Source: Austropuccinia psidii
Lineage: Eukaryota; Basidiomycota; Pucciniomycetes; Pucciniales; Sphaerophragmiaceae
Direction of reading: 5' to 3'
Length of the DNA stretch: 64,000 nucleotides
NCBI GenBank assembly: GCA_023105745.1
Contig: JALGQZ010000016.1
Coordinates: forward strand, 26,343,154-26,407,153
Under the pieces are notes generated by a model that was not told the DNA's origin, searched no databases, and worked only from the letters and a program-made list of their open reading frames with translations. Within the stretch, counting starts at the first letter, position 1. Each line of letters begins with the position of its first letter. This document shows positions 22,140 through 34,277 of the stretch, in pieces. Made by a program: the position numbers and the translations under genes.

Positions 22140-23369
22140 GGGAAGATGACTTCCATTGGGATAATTATCAAAGATATAATTATACCCCACAGGAAGGGAA
22201 ATATCAGACTCAACCCAGAGTTTGTAGTGCTTGAGGATGCCCACATCCAAGGGTTTTTACTGGGTACAGATTACCAGAGGATGTATGGCATAGACATTTA
22301 CAACAGTAAAAATAGGCACATCACCATTGGTACTAACAAGGAAAAGAAATTTTCACTTGATATATACCAGATATCTTCCCAAGACCCACTAGAAGAACTT
22401 CTGAAGGAATTCAGAGAGGGACAGTTTAGCACTACCCTCACCAGTAAACAAAAACTAAGTTTACTGAAGATGCTTAGAAAGAACAGACCAGCATTTGCCA
22501 TGGGTAAAGAACCATTAGGCAAGATCAAAGGCCATGATTCAGAACTATATCTGGATGTGGAAAGGCCTTATCCACCCATGCTGAGGAGACCTCCTTATCC
22601 AGCAAGCCTGGAAACCAGGAAAGAAATTGAGAAACATATCAATGGACTCATGGACATGGATGTCATCAGGAATATTGGACATAATGAAATAGTGGAAATC
22701 ACCGCCCCTGTCCTAATCACCTGGCATTCTGGCAAGTCTAGACTGTGTGGAGATTTCAGAGCTCTGAATAACTACACAAAAGCAGACAGGTACCCTATAC
22801 CCAGGATACCTCATGCCTTGGATAAACTGGCTAAAGCTAAATACATAACCAAAATGGATTGTATGAAAGGTTTCCACCAAAATGGAATTAAACCAAACTC
22901 CATGAAATTACTCAGAATAATATGCCATATGGGCATATATGAGTACACCAGAATGCCATTTGGCATCAAAAATGCACCAGCCCACTTCCAAAGGATGATG
23001 GACACAATATTTCAAGAAGAAATACTGGAAGGCTGGATGGTGGTATATATTGATGATATCATTATATACTCAGAGACATGGAAAGACCATGTGCAATACA
23101 TAGACAGAGCTCTAAGTAAATGCACACCCATAAATCTGAACATTTCACTTAAAAAGTGCAATTTTGGCCAACAAGAGTTACTGGCTCTGAGACATAAAGT
23201 CTCAGGTCTTAGTCTGGCAATTGACCAGAATAAAGTCGCAGCAGTACTGCAAAATCCAGTACCAAAAAGCATCAAAGAGATGCAATGCTTTCTTGGATTT
23301 GCTAGCTACTATAGAAACCATATCAAAAACTTTGCACAAATAACTAGTAGTTTATACAAGTTATTTTGA
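22140..23369 (+). pseudogene. B protease end and reverse transcriptase
   Basis: The open frame 22146-23369 contains the end of the protease flap region (GFLLGTDYQRMYGIDIY), RT motifs LCGDFRALNNYTKADRYPIPR and [12 protein letters not shown], the YIDDIII active site and GLSLAIDQNKVAAVL. It stops at TGA 23367-23369 (KLF then stop), where B' has TCA. RT itself is complete within this frame, but it is separated from protease upstream and RNase H downstream by nonsense codons. Confidence 0.9.
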
Positions 23370-25630
23370 AAAGATGTAGTTTTTGAAATAACCAAGGAAA
23401 GGAGGGATGCATATGAGAGGATCAAATATGAACTCACTAATGCACCTGTGCTCATCTTACCTGACTTTGAACTACCATTCAAGTTATATATAGATGCAGC
23501 ATGCAGTCAAGGCCTAGGAGCAGCCCTTCACCAAAGACAAATTGTGGATGGTGAACCAAGAGAGGGAGTAATTTGCTACATCTCAAGGCAGCTGAAAGAT
23601 TCAGAAGCCAGGTATGGGCCACCCAGACTGAATGTCTATGTCTAGTCTGGGCTCTAGAAAAACTCCATTATTATCTGGAGGGTGCAGTATTTGAAGTCTA
23701 CAGAGACTGCACAGCCTTGAAGTCTTTACTAAACATGAAGACTACAAATAGACACATGTTGAGATGGCAAATGGCCATCCAGGAGTATAGAGGGAACATG
23801 ACCATCATATACAAAGAAGGCAAAATTCATACCAATGCAGATGGCCTTAGCAGATGGCCACTGGACAATGTCAAAAGCAATCCAGCTTATGACCCTGAAG
23901 TTTCAGCCAAGATTCCTATCCATTTCATGGAAATAGATAGGAAAAAGAACTTCAGATTTTCTGAATGGGCACCAGAGAGTGGTACCCCTGACAGTGGAAA
24001 CACTGATTCAGAGGAGACAGAAACTCCAATAATGGGAATAAGTTCCTCTGAACTGCACAATGAATTTTTTAGTGCAGTACTGAAGTCTTATGCCAAACAC
24101 AAACAGTGTGGCATACTAATACAACTGTTTCAACAAAAATACAGGAGTCCAGAATTGGAAGGCCAGCTGGAAGAACCCTGGTTTAGGGCCTATAAGGATA
24201 GAAAGTTTTTCCATATAGATGGCCTGCTCTACCACAGAGAAAAGCACACAAGTGCACTCACAGTGGTAGACAGAGACCACATTTCATTGATCCTGCAGGA
24301 ATGCCATGACTGCCCCTATATGGGACACATGAGTGAAGACAGGACCAAAGAAAGGGTAGCAAGCACAGCTTGGTGCCCCAAGTGGGAGCAGGAGTTGAAT
24401 GAATACATCAACACCTGTGAAAGATTCCAAAAGGCAAACAGGAAACATGGGAAGAAGTATGGGTTACTTCAACACATAGGGGAACCAAATCACCCATGGG
24501 AAAACATCAACATGGACTGGGTCACAGGACTTGTCCCAGGAGGCAAAGAACACTACAATGCCTGCCTAATATTAGTTGATAGGTTCAGCAAGAGCATGAG
24601 GTGTCTACCATGCCACAAGGGGGACAGAGCCATGGATACTGCCCTGTTATTTTGGAATAACATCATATCTACCTGTGGAGTCCCTAAGATCATCATTAGT
24701 GATAGGGACCCAAAATTCACATCAGAATTTTGGACCAACTTGTATGACATGCTTGGCACCAAGCTTTCTTTTTCCACAGCTTATCATCCCCAAACAGATG
24801 GCTTAGCTGAGAGGATGATCCAGACTATGGAAGACATCCTTAGAAGGTTCTGTGCCTATGGCATGGAATACAAGGACCATGAAGGATACACCAATGACTG
24901 GGTTACCGTTCTACCAGCTGTCCAGCTGGCTTATAATACAAGTCAGCACTCTACAACAGGAAAAACACCTTCAGTGGTAGAGAAAGGGTGGAATCCCCTG
25001 TTGCCTGTGGATCACTTGAAGAAGAATCTTCTAACCATCCACCCCACAGCCAAAGACTTCCATGATATGTGGAAAAGGGCTTGTGACACAGCTGCCAAAT
25101 GCATAGCTGAGGCAAAAGAATATAATAAGCAGAGGTGGGACAAGACACACATGGAACCTGACTTTAAGGAAGGGGACCAGGTGCTAGTGTCTACACTGAA
25201 CTTTAATAATCTTAAAGGACCCAAGAAGATGAGGGACTCATTTTTAGGGCCTTTCACTATCATTAGGTTGATAGGAAAGAATGCAGTGGAAGTCAAACTC
25301 ACAGAGGAATTTTCCAGGAAGCACCCAGTCTTCCCAGTAAGTTTGGTCAAGCCATACTTCCAAACAGAGGAGGATAAATTCCCCTCCAGGAAGAAAAAGC
25401 CCACACCACCTGACAAAGTGGAAGTGGAGGACTCCCCAGGACCTGTGAGTAAGATAATCAGGGCCAGGAAGATCAGACTTAATGGGAAGGATCAAAGACA
25501 ATACTTAGTCAGATTCAAACACCAGACAGCTGATAAAGACAAATGGTTAGCAGAAAATGCCATACCAGATGGGAACCTTCATCTAAGGAGATTCAGAGCC
25601 TCTAGGAGGACTGAACAGTCCCATAAATGA
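23370..25630 (+). pseudogene. B RNase H and integrase
   Basis: RNase H begins in the frame of 23448-23645 ([16 protein letters not shown]). A missing G near 23616-23620 (TATGGGCCACC versus TATGGGGCCACC in B') shifts to the frame 23573-25630. That frame holds the rest of RNase H ([21 protein letters not shown]) and the whole integrase. The integrase has [10 protein letters not shown], then NTCERFQ in which the last zinc Cys is Phe (B' has CGRCQ), then NMDWVTG, SDRDPKF and LAERMIQ, and a chromodomain-like end. Damage: frameshift plus a lost zinc ligand. Confidence 0.9.
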
Positions 25631-25654
25631 TGAGCATTTTTTAGAGGGAGGGTA
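25631..25654 (+). promoter_or_regulatory. B polypurine tract
   Basis: AGAGGGAGGGTA directly precedes the 3' LTR TG. It is the expected plus-strand primer, and B' has the same tract (complement of 29698-29709). Confidence 0.8.
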
Positions 25655-27086
25655 TGTCAGCCTGTGACTCAAAACCAGAGCACCAGCATGACAGCCAAAA
25701 TACCATAAACCAATGGTATAGACAAGATACCACCAAAACATGGAGCTGAGCCAAATCATCTCAAAAGGTATGAAAAGAGGAAACTCACCTCTTTCTGGAA
25801 ACATAAGTCCCATCACCATAGGACAAGAAATAACAAAGTTATTTCTGCTCAAAGTTATTGCTGCGCATAAATCTCAATCTTCACCTCTCATCTAAAATCT
25901 AGAAGGAGAGGCTAAACCCCATCAACTGGGTATTCAGAATGAAGCTCTCAGTCCGGGCTATCCAATGGTACTAGAAAAACTGAGCTAGCACCAGTATTAC
26001 TTGAGTTATGGTTAAATTCAGGCCCAATAAGGGTGAACAAAACATTCACCTCCCATCTAACTTCTACAGTTTTAGTGTGGGATACTTGAAGTGGGGTCTT
26101 TTTGGAAAGAGACCAATCAGGGCTATCTGATGGTACCATCTACTTCTTCATATCTCACCTATAACAGAAGTTATGAGGCAAACAAGCTCAATACAGCTTT
26201 TTGCTCAAAGCATGCCTATGTACAAAAATCTTGTATATGGGATAGCTTTGTCATATTTAATGATAACCATACCAAATTGGGTATCATTGTGTAGAGCGCA
26301 TATAGAGCTATTCAATGAACCAACTATGAGCATTATATCTCAAAAACTGACAGAGATATGATCATTTGAAGGTCTTAATCCCACAATTTGACCAATACAA
26401 CTGTATTATGACAGGATACAGTTGTACTCTGATTATGAGGTGTCAAATAGACAAAGAAGCATGTTAATACTTGAATACCTCATAAGTAAGTCAATCCCAG
26501 GTCCCATAAGGTTTCTGTACAGCATTCTACGCGTCATACATGTCAGAATCAGGGTGTGAGGTCCCCAGATGAAAATTTTCACCCTGTATTGGTGAAAACT
26601 GCCCAGATGTGGTTTCAAAACCACATCTGATCCCAATACAGGGCATTCAGGCTGTTTGAAAACCACAAGTCAGTCCTAGAGAGTGAAAAATCTTCACTTC
26701 CTCTACGTGGAAAGGTCTAGCACCCTTTCCACCCCATTTCAGCATAATAAGGAGGCTTTTCACAGCCAGAATTGTCTCCTCATCCTGCTCTTGAATACCC
26801 TACGTAGTAAACTGTCAAAAACAGTTTTACTCTTCCGTAATAAACAGGTATACTCTTAATTTAAAGTATTGTAGTCTTTATTATTGTAACCCAACAGGTA
26901 AAGCTACACCCAGGGCTCTCAACAGCGCTCACCACAACTATATTCCTTATAGTAAAGCCCTTTTATTATTAAATTAATCCATCCATAAACCTTATAAAAA
27001 CATTTTAAACTATTTTCCACGTTTCACAGTCATAGCTTTAGTTGTAAATAGCTTTATTACCACTTCAACATAGACTCATCCTGACA
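25655..27086 (+). repeat. B 3' LTR
   Basis: TGTCAGCC to CCTGACA, 1432 bp. It contains two adjacent perfect inverted repeats: TTTTCACC and GGTGAAAA around a CTGTATT loop (26576-26598), and CAGATGTGGTTT and AAACCACATCTG with a 2-bp centre (26604-26629). Its right flank CTTCC does not match the left flank of B. Confidence 0.9.
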
Positions 27087-28754
27087 CTTCCAAAGGTACA
27101 TAAGCTAGGTTATCAGGAGTGTTGGCTAATGCCCATTTACTAAGTCCATCAGAATTCTTGTGAATTTTTCCTGCTTTGTGAACTATGGTCATGTTTCCTC
27201 TATATTCTTGAATGGCTATTTGCCATCCCAACATATTTCTGTTAGGAGTTTTCATGTTAACAAGTGATTTTACTGCATTACAGTCATTTATCACTTCAAA
27301 AACACTGCCATCAAGATAATAGTGTAATTTCTCAAGTGCCCATACCAAACATAAGCACTCCATTTGGCTTGCACCATATCTGGCTTCTGTTGGTTTGATT
27401 TGTCTTGAGATCTAACAAACTGGTCCTTCTGTAGGTTTTTCATCAATAATTTGGACTTGATGTAGGGCTGCTCTTAATCCATCTCCACATGCATCAATGT
27501 ACAATTTAAAAGGAATATTCCAGTCAGGCATGAGGAGTAAATGTGCTTCTGTAAGAGCTCTCTTTATCTTCTCATAAGCTTTAATTCTCTCCTGTGTCAT
27601 CTCAAATACAGTCTGTTGATCACAGATTCTATATAGTGACTTGGCTAGAATTGCAAAGTCTTTCAAGTGTTGCCTATAATGACTGGCAAATCCAAGAAAA
27701 GACATCATTTCTTTTTTATTCTGGGGTATTGGCTTAAGTAACACTGCTGCTTCTTGATTTTTGTCAATACCCAAGCTTAAACCAGAAACAACATGTCCTA
27801 ATGCTTTGAGTTCTTCAAAACCAAAATTGAATTTCTTAAGTGAAATTTTCATTTTCACGTCTGCAACTTTGTGAGGTACTCTTGCAAGTCATTCAAGGTG
27901 CAAAGACCATAAACCAGAACATATGATAATATCATCAATATAAATGATAAGCCATCCTTCAGACAATTTTGTGGGATAGATGGTATTCATCATTCTTTGA
28001 TAATGGGATGGAGCACTTTTAATGCCAAATGGCATTCTAAGATGCCCATAGATACCACAGTGAGTGATAATTCTAAGTAATTTATTAGCTTTAGGAATCA
28101 AAAATTTGTTATGGAAGCCTTTCAATGCATCCATTGATTTTATATACTTGGCCTTAGACAATTGAGTCAAGGTTTCTTGAATTCTAGGGATTGGATACCT
28201 ATCTGGAACTGTGTAGGTATTCAATTCTCTGAAAACCCCAACCATTCTTGACTTATCATTATTCCAGGCATAATAACATGTGTTGTCACTTCAACTTCCT
28301 CATTATGGCCTACTTTCCTTAGTACACCAAGTTGGATTAACTCTTGGATATATTTCTCCAAGGCTTCTCTAGCTCTGGGACTGGCTGGATAAGCTGGTCT
28401 TCTAAGTACTGTAGGATATGGTCTGTCAATATTAAGAGTGATATCAACTTCATGTCCCCTTATAGCACCTAATGGCTCATTATCAGAGGCAAATGCATTA
28501 TTGTATGTGTATAACAAATTAATAAGTTCATTGCTCATCTTTGGTGGCAATGATGGATTAATTTGTGCTTCAGCAAGTTCATTAGACACAAATTTCTCCT
28601 TATAAGTATCATTTTTAGACAATACTATTGATATTTGTTTTGTAATATTGGAAAAAGAAAATTTTTGTATTTTGTTCTGACCAATTGTGAAATATCTGTC
28701 TTTATGATTATTGATGTCAATACCATAAATATTCAAGTAATCCCTTCCAAAAAT
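27087..28754 (-). pseudogene. A' RT, RNase H and protease-end fragment
   Basis: The minus-strand translation matches A Pol from the end of the protease ([18 protein letters not shown] at 28736) through RT ([24 protein letters not shown]) to the end of RNase H ([11 protein letters not shown]). Frame breaks: a frameshift near 28230, TGA near 27888 in the HLE segment, and TAG at 27412-27414. Its upstream end is cut by B' at 28754 and its downstream end by B at 27087, which corresponds to about 17870 in A. Confidence 0.9.
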
Positions 28755-29697
28755 TGTCAGGCTGAGTCTATGTTGAAGCAGTAATTAGGCTATTTACAGC
28801 TAGAACTTTGATTGTGACACGTAGAAAATGATTTAAGATAAGAGTGTTTGAGTAAAATAAAGATTTTATATAGTAATTAAAGGGTTCTACTATTAAAGAT
28901 TAGTGGTGGTGCGCTCTATTGAGAACCCTGGATGTAGTCTTACCAGTTGGATTATTGTAATAAGAGCTAAAAGAATTAAAATTATAATTATGACTGATTT
29001 ATTACCCAAGAGTAAAACTGTTTTGGACAGTTTACTATGTAGGGTATTCAAGAGCATGATGAGGAAACAATTCTGGGTGTGAAAAGCCTCCTTTTTATCC
29101 TGAAATGGGGTGGAAAGGGTGGTAGACCTTTCCATGTAGAGGAAGTGAAGATTTTTCACTCTATGAGAGAGGCGTGTGGTTTGAATAGACCTGTATAGCC
29201 TGTATTGGGCTCAGATGTGGTTTTGAAACCACATCTGGGCAGTTTTCACCAATACAGGGTGAAAATCTTCATCTGGGGACCTCACAGCCTGATTCTGACG
29301 TGTATGAGGCGTAGAATGCTGTACAGAAACTGTATGGGACCCCAGTATTGACTGAAATATGGGATATTGAAGTAAAAAAAAGCTTCATTGTCTATTTGAC
29401 ACCTCATATTCATGATACCCATTTGATGGGGTTAAGCCTCTCCTTCTGGATTTTAGATGAGAGCTGAAAATTAAGGTTTATGCTCAGAAATAACTTTGAG
29501 TAGGAATAACTTTGTTATTATTTGTCCCATGGTGATGGGACTTATATTTTCAGAAAGGGGTGAGTTTCCTCTCCTTTTTGATACTTTTTGAGCTGATTTG
29601 GCTCAGCTCCATGTTTTGGTGGTATCTTAGCTATACCATTGGTTTATGGTATTTTGGCTGTCATGCTTGTGCTCTGGTATTGAGTCACAGGCTGACA
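28755..29697 (-). repeat. B' 3' LTR, internally deleted
   Basis: 943 bp. Compared with the B' 5' LTR it lacks about 480 bp between TATTCATGAT and ACCCATTTGATGG (junction near 29417). It holds the perfect palindrome CAGATGTGGTTT-TG-AAACCACATCTG at 29212-29237 and, next to it, TTTTCACC and GGTGAAAA around AATACAG at 29243-29265. The polypurine tract is the complement of 29698-29709. Frames inside are spurious. Confidence 0.9.
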
Positions 29698-29721
29698 TAC
29701 CCTCCCTCTAAAAAAGGCTCA

Positions 29722-30106
29722 TCATTGATGAGACTTTTCACTCCTCCTAGAGGCTCTGAATCTCCTTAAATGAAGGTTCCCATCTGGTATGGCATCTTCT
29801 GCCAAACATTTGTCTTTATCAGCTGTTTGGTTCTTGAATCTGACTAAATATTGTCTTTGATCTTTCCCATTAAGTCTGATCTTCCTGGCCCTGATGATCT
29901 TACTCACAGGTCCTGGGGAGTCCTCTACTTCCACTATTTCTGGTGGTGTGAGGTTCTTCTTCCTGGAGGGGAATTTACCCTCTTCTGTTTGGAAGTATGG
30001 CTTGACCAAACTCACTGTAAATACTGGGTGTTTCCTGGAAAACTCCTCTGTGAGCTTGACTTCCACTGCATTCTTGCCTACCAACCTAATGATAGTGAAG
30101 GGCCCT
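29722..30106 (-). pseudogene. B' integrase C-terminus
   Basis: The minus-strand frame (29722-30084 open) gives the integrase C-terminal region [14 protein letters not shown], a basic linker and the chromodomain-like end ([27 protein letters not shown]). It continues upstream at 31311 once the solo LTR is removed. Confidence 0.9.
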
Positions 30107-30111
30107 ACAAG

Positions 30112-31305
30112 TGTCAGGGTGACTCTATGATATAGCTTCAGAAAGATAATAAAAGCTATAACTCTGAGTGTGACACGAAAATAATGATTATATTTAGAGT
30201 GAGAATATGAGTGAAAAGGGCTATACTAAAATAATTTAGTGATGGTGAGTACTGCTGATAGCGCTGGGTGCAGTGTTTGCCTGTTGGTTTACAATAGCAA
30301 ACCCTACAATACTTACTTTAAAGTATACCTGTTAAATTCTAAGATTATCCCTTCCTTTTTAAGAAGCCAGGGTGAAAATTTTCACCAATGGACTTTACAG
30401 GTGTTTTCTGGTGCTCCTGACGCGTCAGAAACTGTACAGAACCTGTATGGACCTCTGTATTTGACTTAGCTATGAGGTATTGAAGTATAAATAAGCTTAA
30501 GCGTCTGTTTGACACCTCATAATCAGAGTACAACTGTATCCTGTCATAATACAGCTGTATTGGCCATATTGTGGGATTATAACCTTCAAACAGCCATAAC
30601 TCTGTCAGTTGTTGGGATATCATGCTCAAATTTGGTTCATTGGATAGCCCTGTATGAGCTCTACACAATGATACCCTATTTGGTATGGTTATCATTAAAT
30701 ATGACAAAGCTATCCCATGTACAAGGTTTTTTGTACATAGGCGTTGTTTGGGCAAAAAGCTGTATTGAGCTTCTTTGCCTCATAACTTCTGTTATAGTTG
30801 AGATATGAAGAAGTGAATGGAACCATCAGATGGCCCTGATTGTGCTCTTTCCAAAGAGACCCCACTTCAAGTATCCCACACTAAAACTGTAGAAGTTAGA
30901 TGAGAGGTGAATGTTTTGTTCACCCTTATTTGGCCTGAATTTGACCATAACTCAAGTAATACTGGTGCTAGCTCAGTTTGGCTGGTACCATTCGATAGCC
31001 CTGACTTAGAGCTTCATTTTGAGTACCCATTTGATGGGGTTAAGTCTCTCCTTCTAGATTTCATATGAGAGGTGAAAATTAAGGTTTATGCTCAGCAATA
31101 ACTTTGAGCAGGAATAACTTTGTTATTTCTTGTCCTATGGTGATGGGACTTATATTTTCAGAAAGGGGTGAGTTTCCTCCTTCTTTTGATACCTTTTGAG
31201 CTGATTTGGCTCAGCTCCATGTTTTGGTGGTATCTTGGCTATACCATTGATTTATGGTATATTGGCTGTCATGCTTGTGCTCTGGTTTTGAGTCACAGGC
31301 TGACA
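30112..31305 (-). repeat. Solo LTR (B-related subfamily) in B' integrase
   Basis: TGTCAGGGTGAC to GGCTGACA, 1194 bp, flanked by the perfect duplication ACAAG (30107-30111 and 31306-31310). No internal element sequence is present, so it arose by LTR-LTR recombination after insertion. Its ends match B LTRs but the first 250 bp diverge strongly, marking a subfamily. It contains the 14-bp palindrome AATACAGCTGTATT at 30548-30561. Confidence 0.95.
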
Positions 31306-31310
31306 ACAAG

Positions 31311-32627
31311 TGAGTCTCTCATCTTTTTGGGTACTTTAAAACTGTTGACGTTCAGTGTAGACACTAACACCTGGTCCCCTTCCTTAATGTCAGGCTCCAT
31401 GTGTGTCTTGTCCCACCTCTGCTTATTATAGTCTTTTGCCTCAGCTATGGATCTAGCAGCTGTGTCACAAGCTCTCTTCCACATATCATGGAAGTCTTTG
31501 GGTGTGGGGTGGATATTCAGAAGATTCTTCTTCAAGTGATCCACAGGAAGCAAGGCATTCTACCTTTTCTCTACCAGTTCAGGTGCTTTTCCTGTGGTAG
31601 AGTGCTGACTTGTAGTATGACCCAGTTGGACGGCTGGTAGAAGGGTAACCCAGTCATGGGTATATCCCTCATGGTCCTTATATTCCATGCCATAGGCACA
31701 GAACATTCTAAGGATGTCCTCCGTTGTTTGGATCATCCTCTCTGCTAGGCCATCTGTTTGTGGATGGTAAGCTGTGGAAAAAGAAAGGTTGGTGCCAAGC
31801 ATGTCATACAAGTTGGTCCAGAATTCAGATGTGAATTTTGGGTCCCTATCACTAATGATGATCTTAGGGACTCCACAGGTGGATATGATGTTATTCCAAA
31901 ATCAAAGAGCAGTATCCATGGCTGTGTCCTCTTTGTGGCATGGTAGACACCTCATGCTCTTGCTGAATCTATCAACTATGATCAAGCAGGAATTATAGTT
32001 TTCTTTGCCTCCTGGGACAAGTCCTGTAACCCAGTCCATATTGATGGTCTCCCATGGGTGTTTGTGATATTCTATATGTTGAAGTAACCCATACTTCTTC
32101 CCATGTTTCCTATTTGCCTTTTGGCATCTTCCACAAGTGTTGATGTATTGACTCAACTCCTGTTCCCAATTGGGCCACCAAGCTGTGCTTGCTACCCACT
32201 CCTTGGTCCTGTCTTCACTCATGTGTCCCATATAAGGGCAGTAATGGCATTCCTGCAGGATCAGAGAGATGTGGTCTCTGTCTACCACTGTGAGTGCACT
32301 TCTGTGTTTTTCTCTGTGGTAGAGAAGGCCATTTATAAGGAAGAACTTGTTATCCTTATAGGACCTCAACCAGGGTTCTTCCAGCTGGGATTCCTGTTCT
32401 GGACTGCTGTACTTTTGTTGAAGGATTTTTAGTAGTCTGCCACACTGTTTGTGTTTGGCATAAGACCACAGTACTTCACTAAAAAATTCATTTTGCAGTT
32501 CAGAGGAACTTATTTCCAATATGGGAGTTTCTGTTCCCTCTGAATCAGTTTTTCCACTCTCAACGGTAACACTTTCTGGTGTGCATTCAGAAAATCTAAA
32601 GTTCTTCCCCCTATCTATTTCCATCAA
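31311..32627 (-). pseudogene. B' integrase, N-terminal and core domains
   Basis: Minus-strand frames: 31902-32627 carries the linker after RNase H, the HHCC zinc region (ECHYCPYMGH, CGRCQ intact) and NMDWVTG. It ends at a TGA at 31902-31904 just after DTAL. 31560-31811 carries the [10 protein letters not shown] and ERMIQ segment, and 31311-31553 the region before the solo LTR ([17 protein letters not shown]). At least two nonsense or frameshift changes break it. Confidence 0.9.
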
Positions 32628-33054
32628 ATGGATAGGAAACTTGGCTGCAGCTTCAGGGTCATAAGCTGGATTGCTCTTGACATTATCCAGTGGCCATCTG
32701 TGTTGGTATGACTTTTACCTTCCTCATATATGATGGTAATGTTCCGTCTATATTCCTGGATGGCTATTTGCCATCTCGGCATGTGTCTATTTGTAGTCTT
32801 CAAGTTCAGTAAAGACATTAAGGCTGTGCAGTCTGTGTAGACTTCAAAGACTGCACCCTCCAAATAATAATGAAGCTTCTCTAGAGCCCAGACTAGACAT
32901 AGACATTCAGTCTGGGTGGCCCCATATCTGGCTTCGGAGTCTTTCAGTTGCCTTGAGATGTAGCAAATTACTCCTTCTCTTGGTTCACCATCCACTATTT
33001 CTCTTTGGTGAAGGGCTGCTCCTAGGCCTTGACTACGTGCTGCATCTATGTATA
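32628..33054 (-). pseudogene. B' RNase H fragment, cut by C
   Basis: The minus-strand frame 32624-32995 shows [27 protein letters not shown] and TDCTALMSLL, then a frame loss around DGHWIMS (consensus DGLSRWPL). The upstream end is cut by C at the conserved YIDAA position and resumes at 42623. Confidence 0.9.
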
Positions 33055-33820
33055 TGTCACAGGGGCTCTTCTAAAGTGAAGAGGGCCTGGCACTCAGTGA
33101 ACAGACTTACTTATGGAGGGCTCATAAGAAAATACTCAAATGATGAGAGTAATGGAGTAAGAGGATAAATTCCTAGTCATAAAATAATAAGTATAAAAGA
33201 TAAGAGAGACAAAGCAAAAGCAATAATAAAGAGCCAACCACAAATAATCCTGAGTCACTGTTTCAACCTGTTCAGAAAAGAGAAAAGGAATTAATAAGGA
33301 TATGGCCACCAGGACTCTACTGAACAGGTGAGGGAAGGCTAAGACTAACTTAGTAAATAATAAAATAATATTCCAAAAGTGAGAATAAAATAATATTAAA
33401 TAATAAATCAACTATTTTAATTAACTGGGGGAAAAACCCCCAGGTGGGTGAAGAGGGGCTGGTATATGTGAGAAATACCAGCCTTGGAGTTTGAGTGTTG
33501 AGATACTTGTCTGTATGCTGGAAGAAGTTGGATGTGGGATTGAATCCTGTATTGGTGAATCCAATACAGGTTATACAGTCAATACAGGTATTTGCGCCTG
33601 TATTGATTACAGGCCTGTATTTGGTGAATCCTGTATTTGGGTCTTGCCTGTATGAAAACTGTATTGAGGTTTGAAACTGTATTTGGATCTTGCCTGTATG
33701 AAAACTGTATTTGGAGAGTCTTGAATGAAACCCCCTTGCTGATTGGGTTTTGAAGGGTATCCATGATATAATGATTTGCTGATGATGATTGGAAATGCCC
33801 CTGCCTCCTTGGCTGTGACA
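33055..33820 (-). repeat. C 3' LTR
   Basis: 766 bp, TGTCAC to GTGACA; 764 of 766 positions identical to the 5' LTR by eye. Between 33540 and 33720 it carries about nine CTGTATT/AATACAG motifs, including a perfect CCTGTATTGG-TGAAT-CCAATACAGG inverted repeat at 33546-33570. Upstream in element sense is the polypurine tract AAGAGGGGGATAA (complement of 33821-33833). Confidence 0.95.
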
Positions 33821-34277
33821 TTATCCCCCTCTTGAAAGTGGTGAGCTCTGAGCACCATAAGTATAGTGAGTCTTGATGAGCTTGCAATCAATTCAAACAG
33901 TTCTTTTCCCCCATTCCTTAAGATTTTCCCCTTAAAACTTCTTCTTCAATCAATACTCAAACCAATCTTCATTTAACTATTGTAGGTATTTTCCCCTTGA
34001 TTTTGATTCTGAATTTCCTCTGTTTCATTCAAACTGCCTTCAATCTTCATGAAAATTCCTTTAATCTTGTCTTGAGTGTCTTCATCAACTGTTCTTGAGT
34101 CCTCATGGCTTTTGAAAAGGTGGTTGATTTGAGTTTTTTGTCCCAAGACCACTTGAAATCATCATAATTTTGAATTTAGAGTGTTGGCATAAGGTGGCCA
34201 ACATTTGAAATTTTGGACTAAATGAGTAGTCCTGGCCAAAATCCCTGAAAATGTGAAAAAATGGGTTTTTGGCCAAT

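Larger units (their letters stand above)
6879..27086 (+). mobile_element. B : Ty3/gypsy element carrying nested element A
   Basis: B runs from TGTCAGCCTG at 6879 to the CCTGACA end at 27086 and is about 9.9 kb once A and its 5-bp duplication are removed. Order: 5' LTR, primer-site-like sequence, long leader, ORF0, ORF1, Gag-Pol, polypurine tract, 3' LTR. The flanks are ACAAC on the left and CTTCC on the right, so there is no target-site duplication. The host A' lacks about 490 bp between them. Gag-Pol has several nonsense codons and frameshifts, so B is not autonomous now. Confidence 0.9.

Noticed and set aside
30107..31310. Solo LTR as a truncated full element
   Set aside because: A perfect duplication directly at both LTR ends shows a complete solo LTR.
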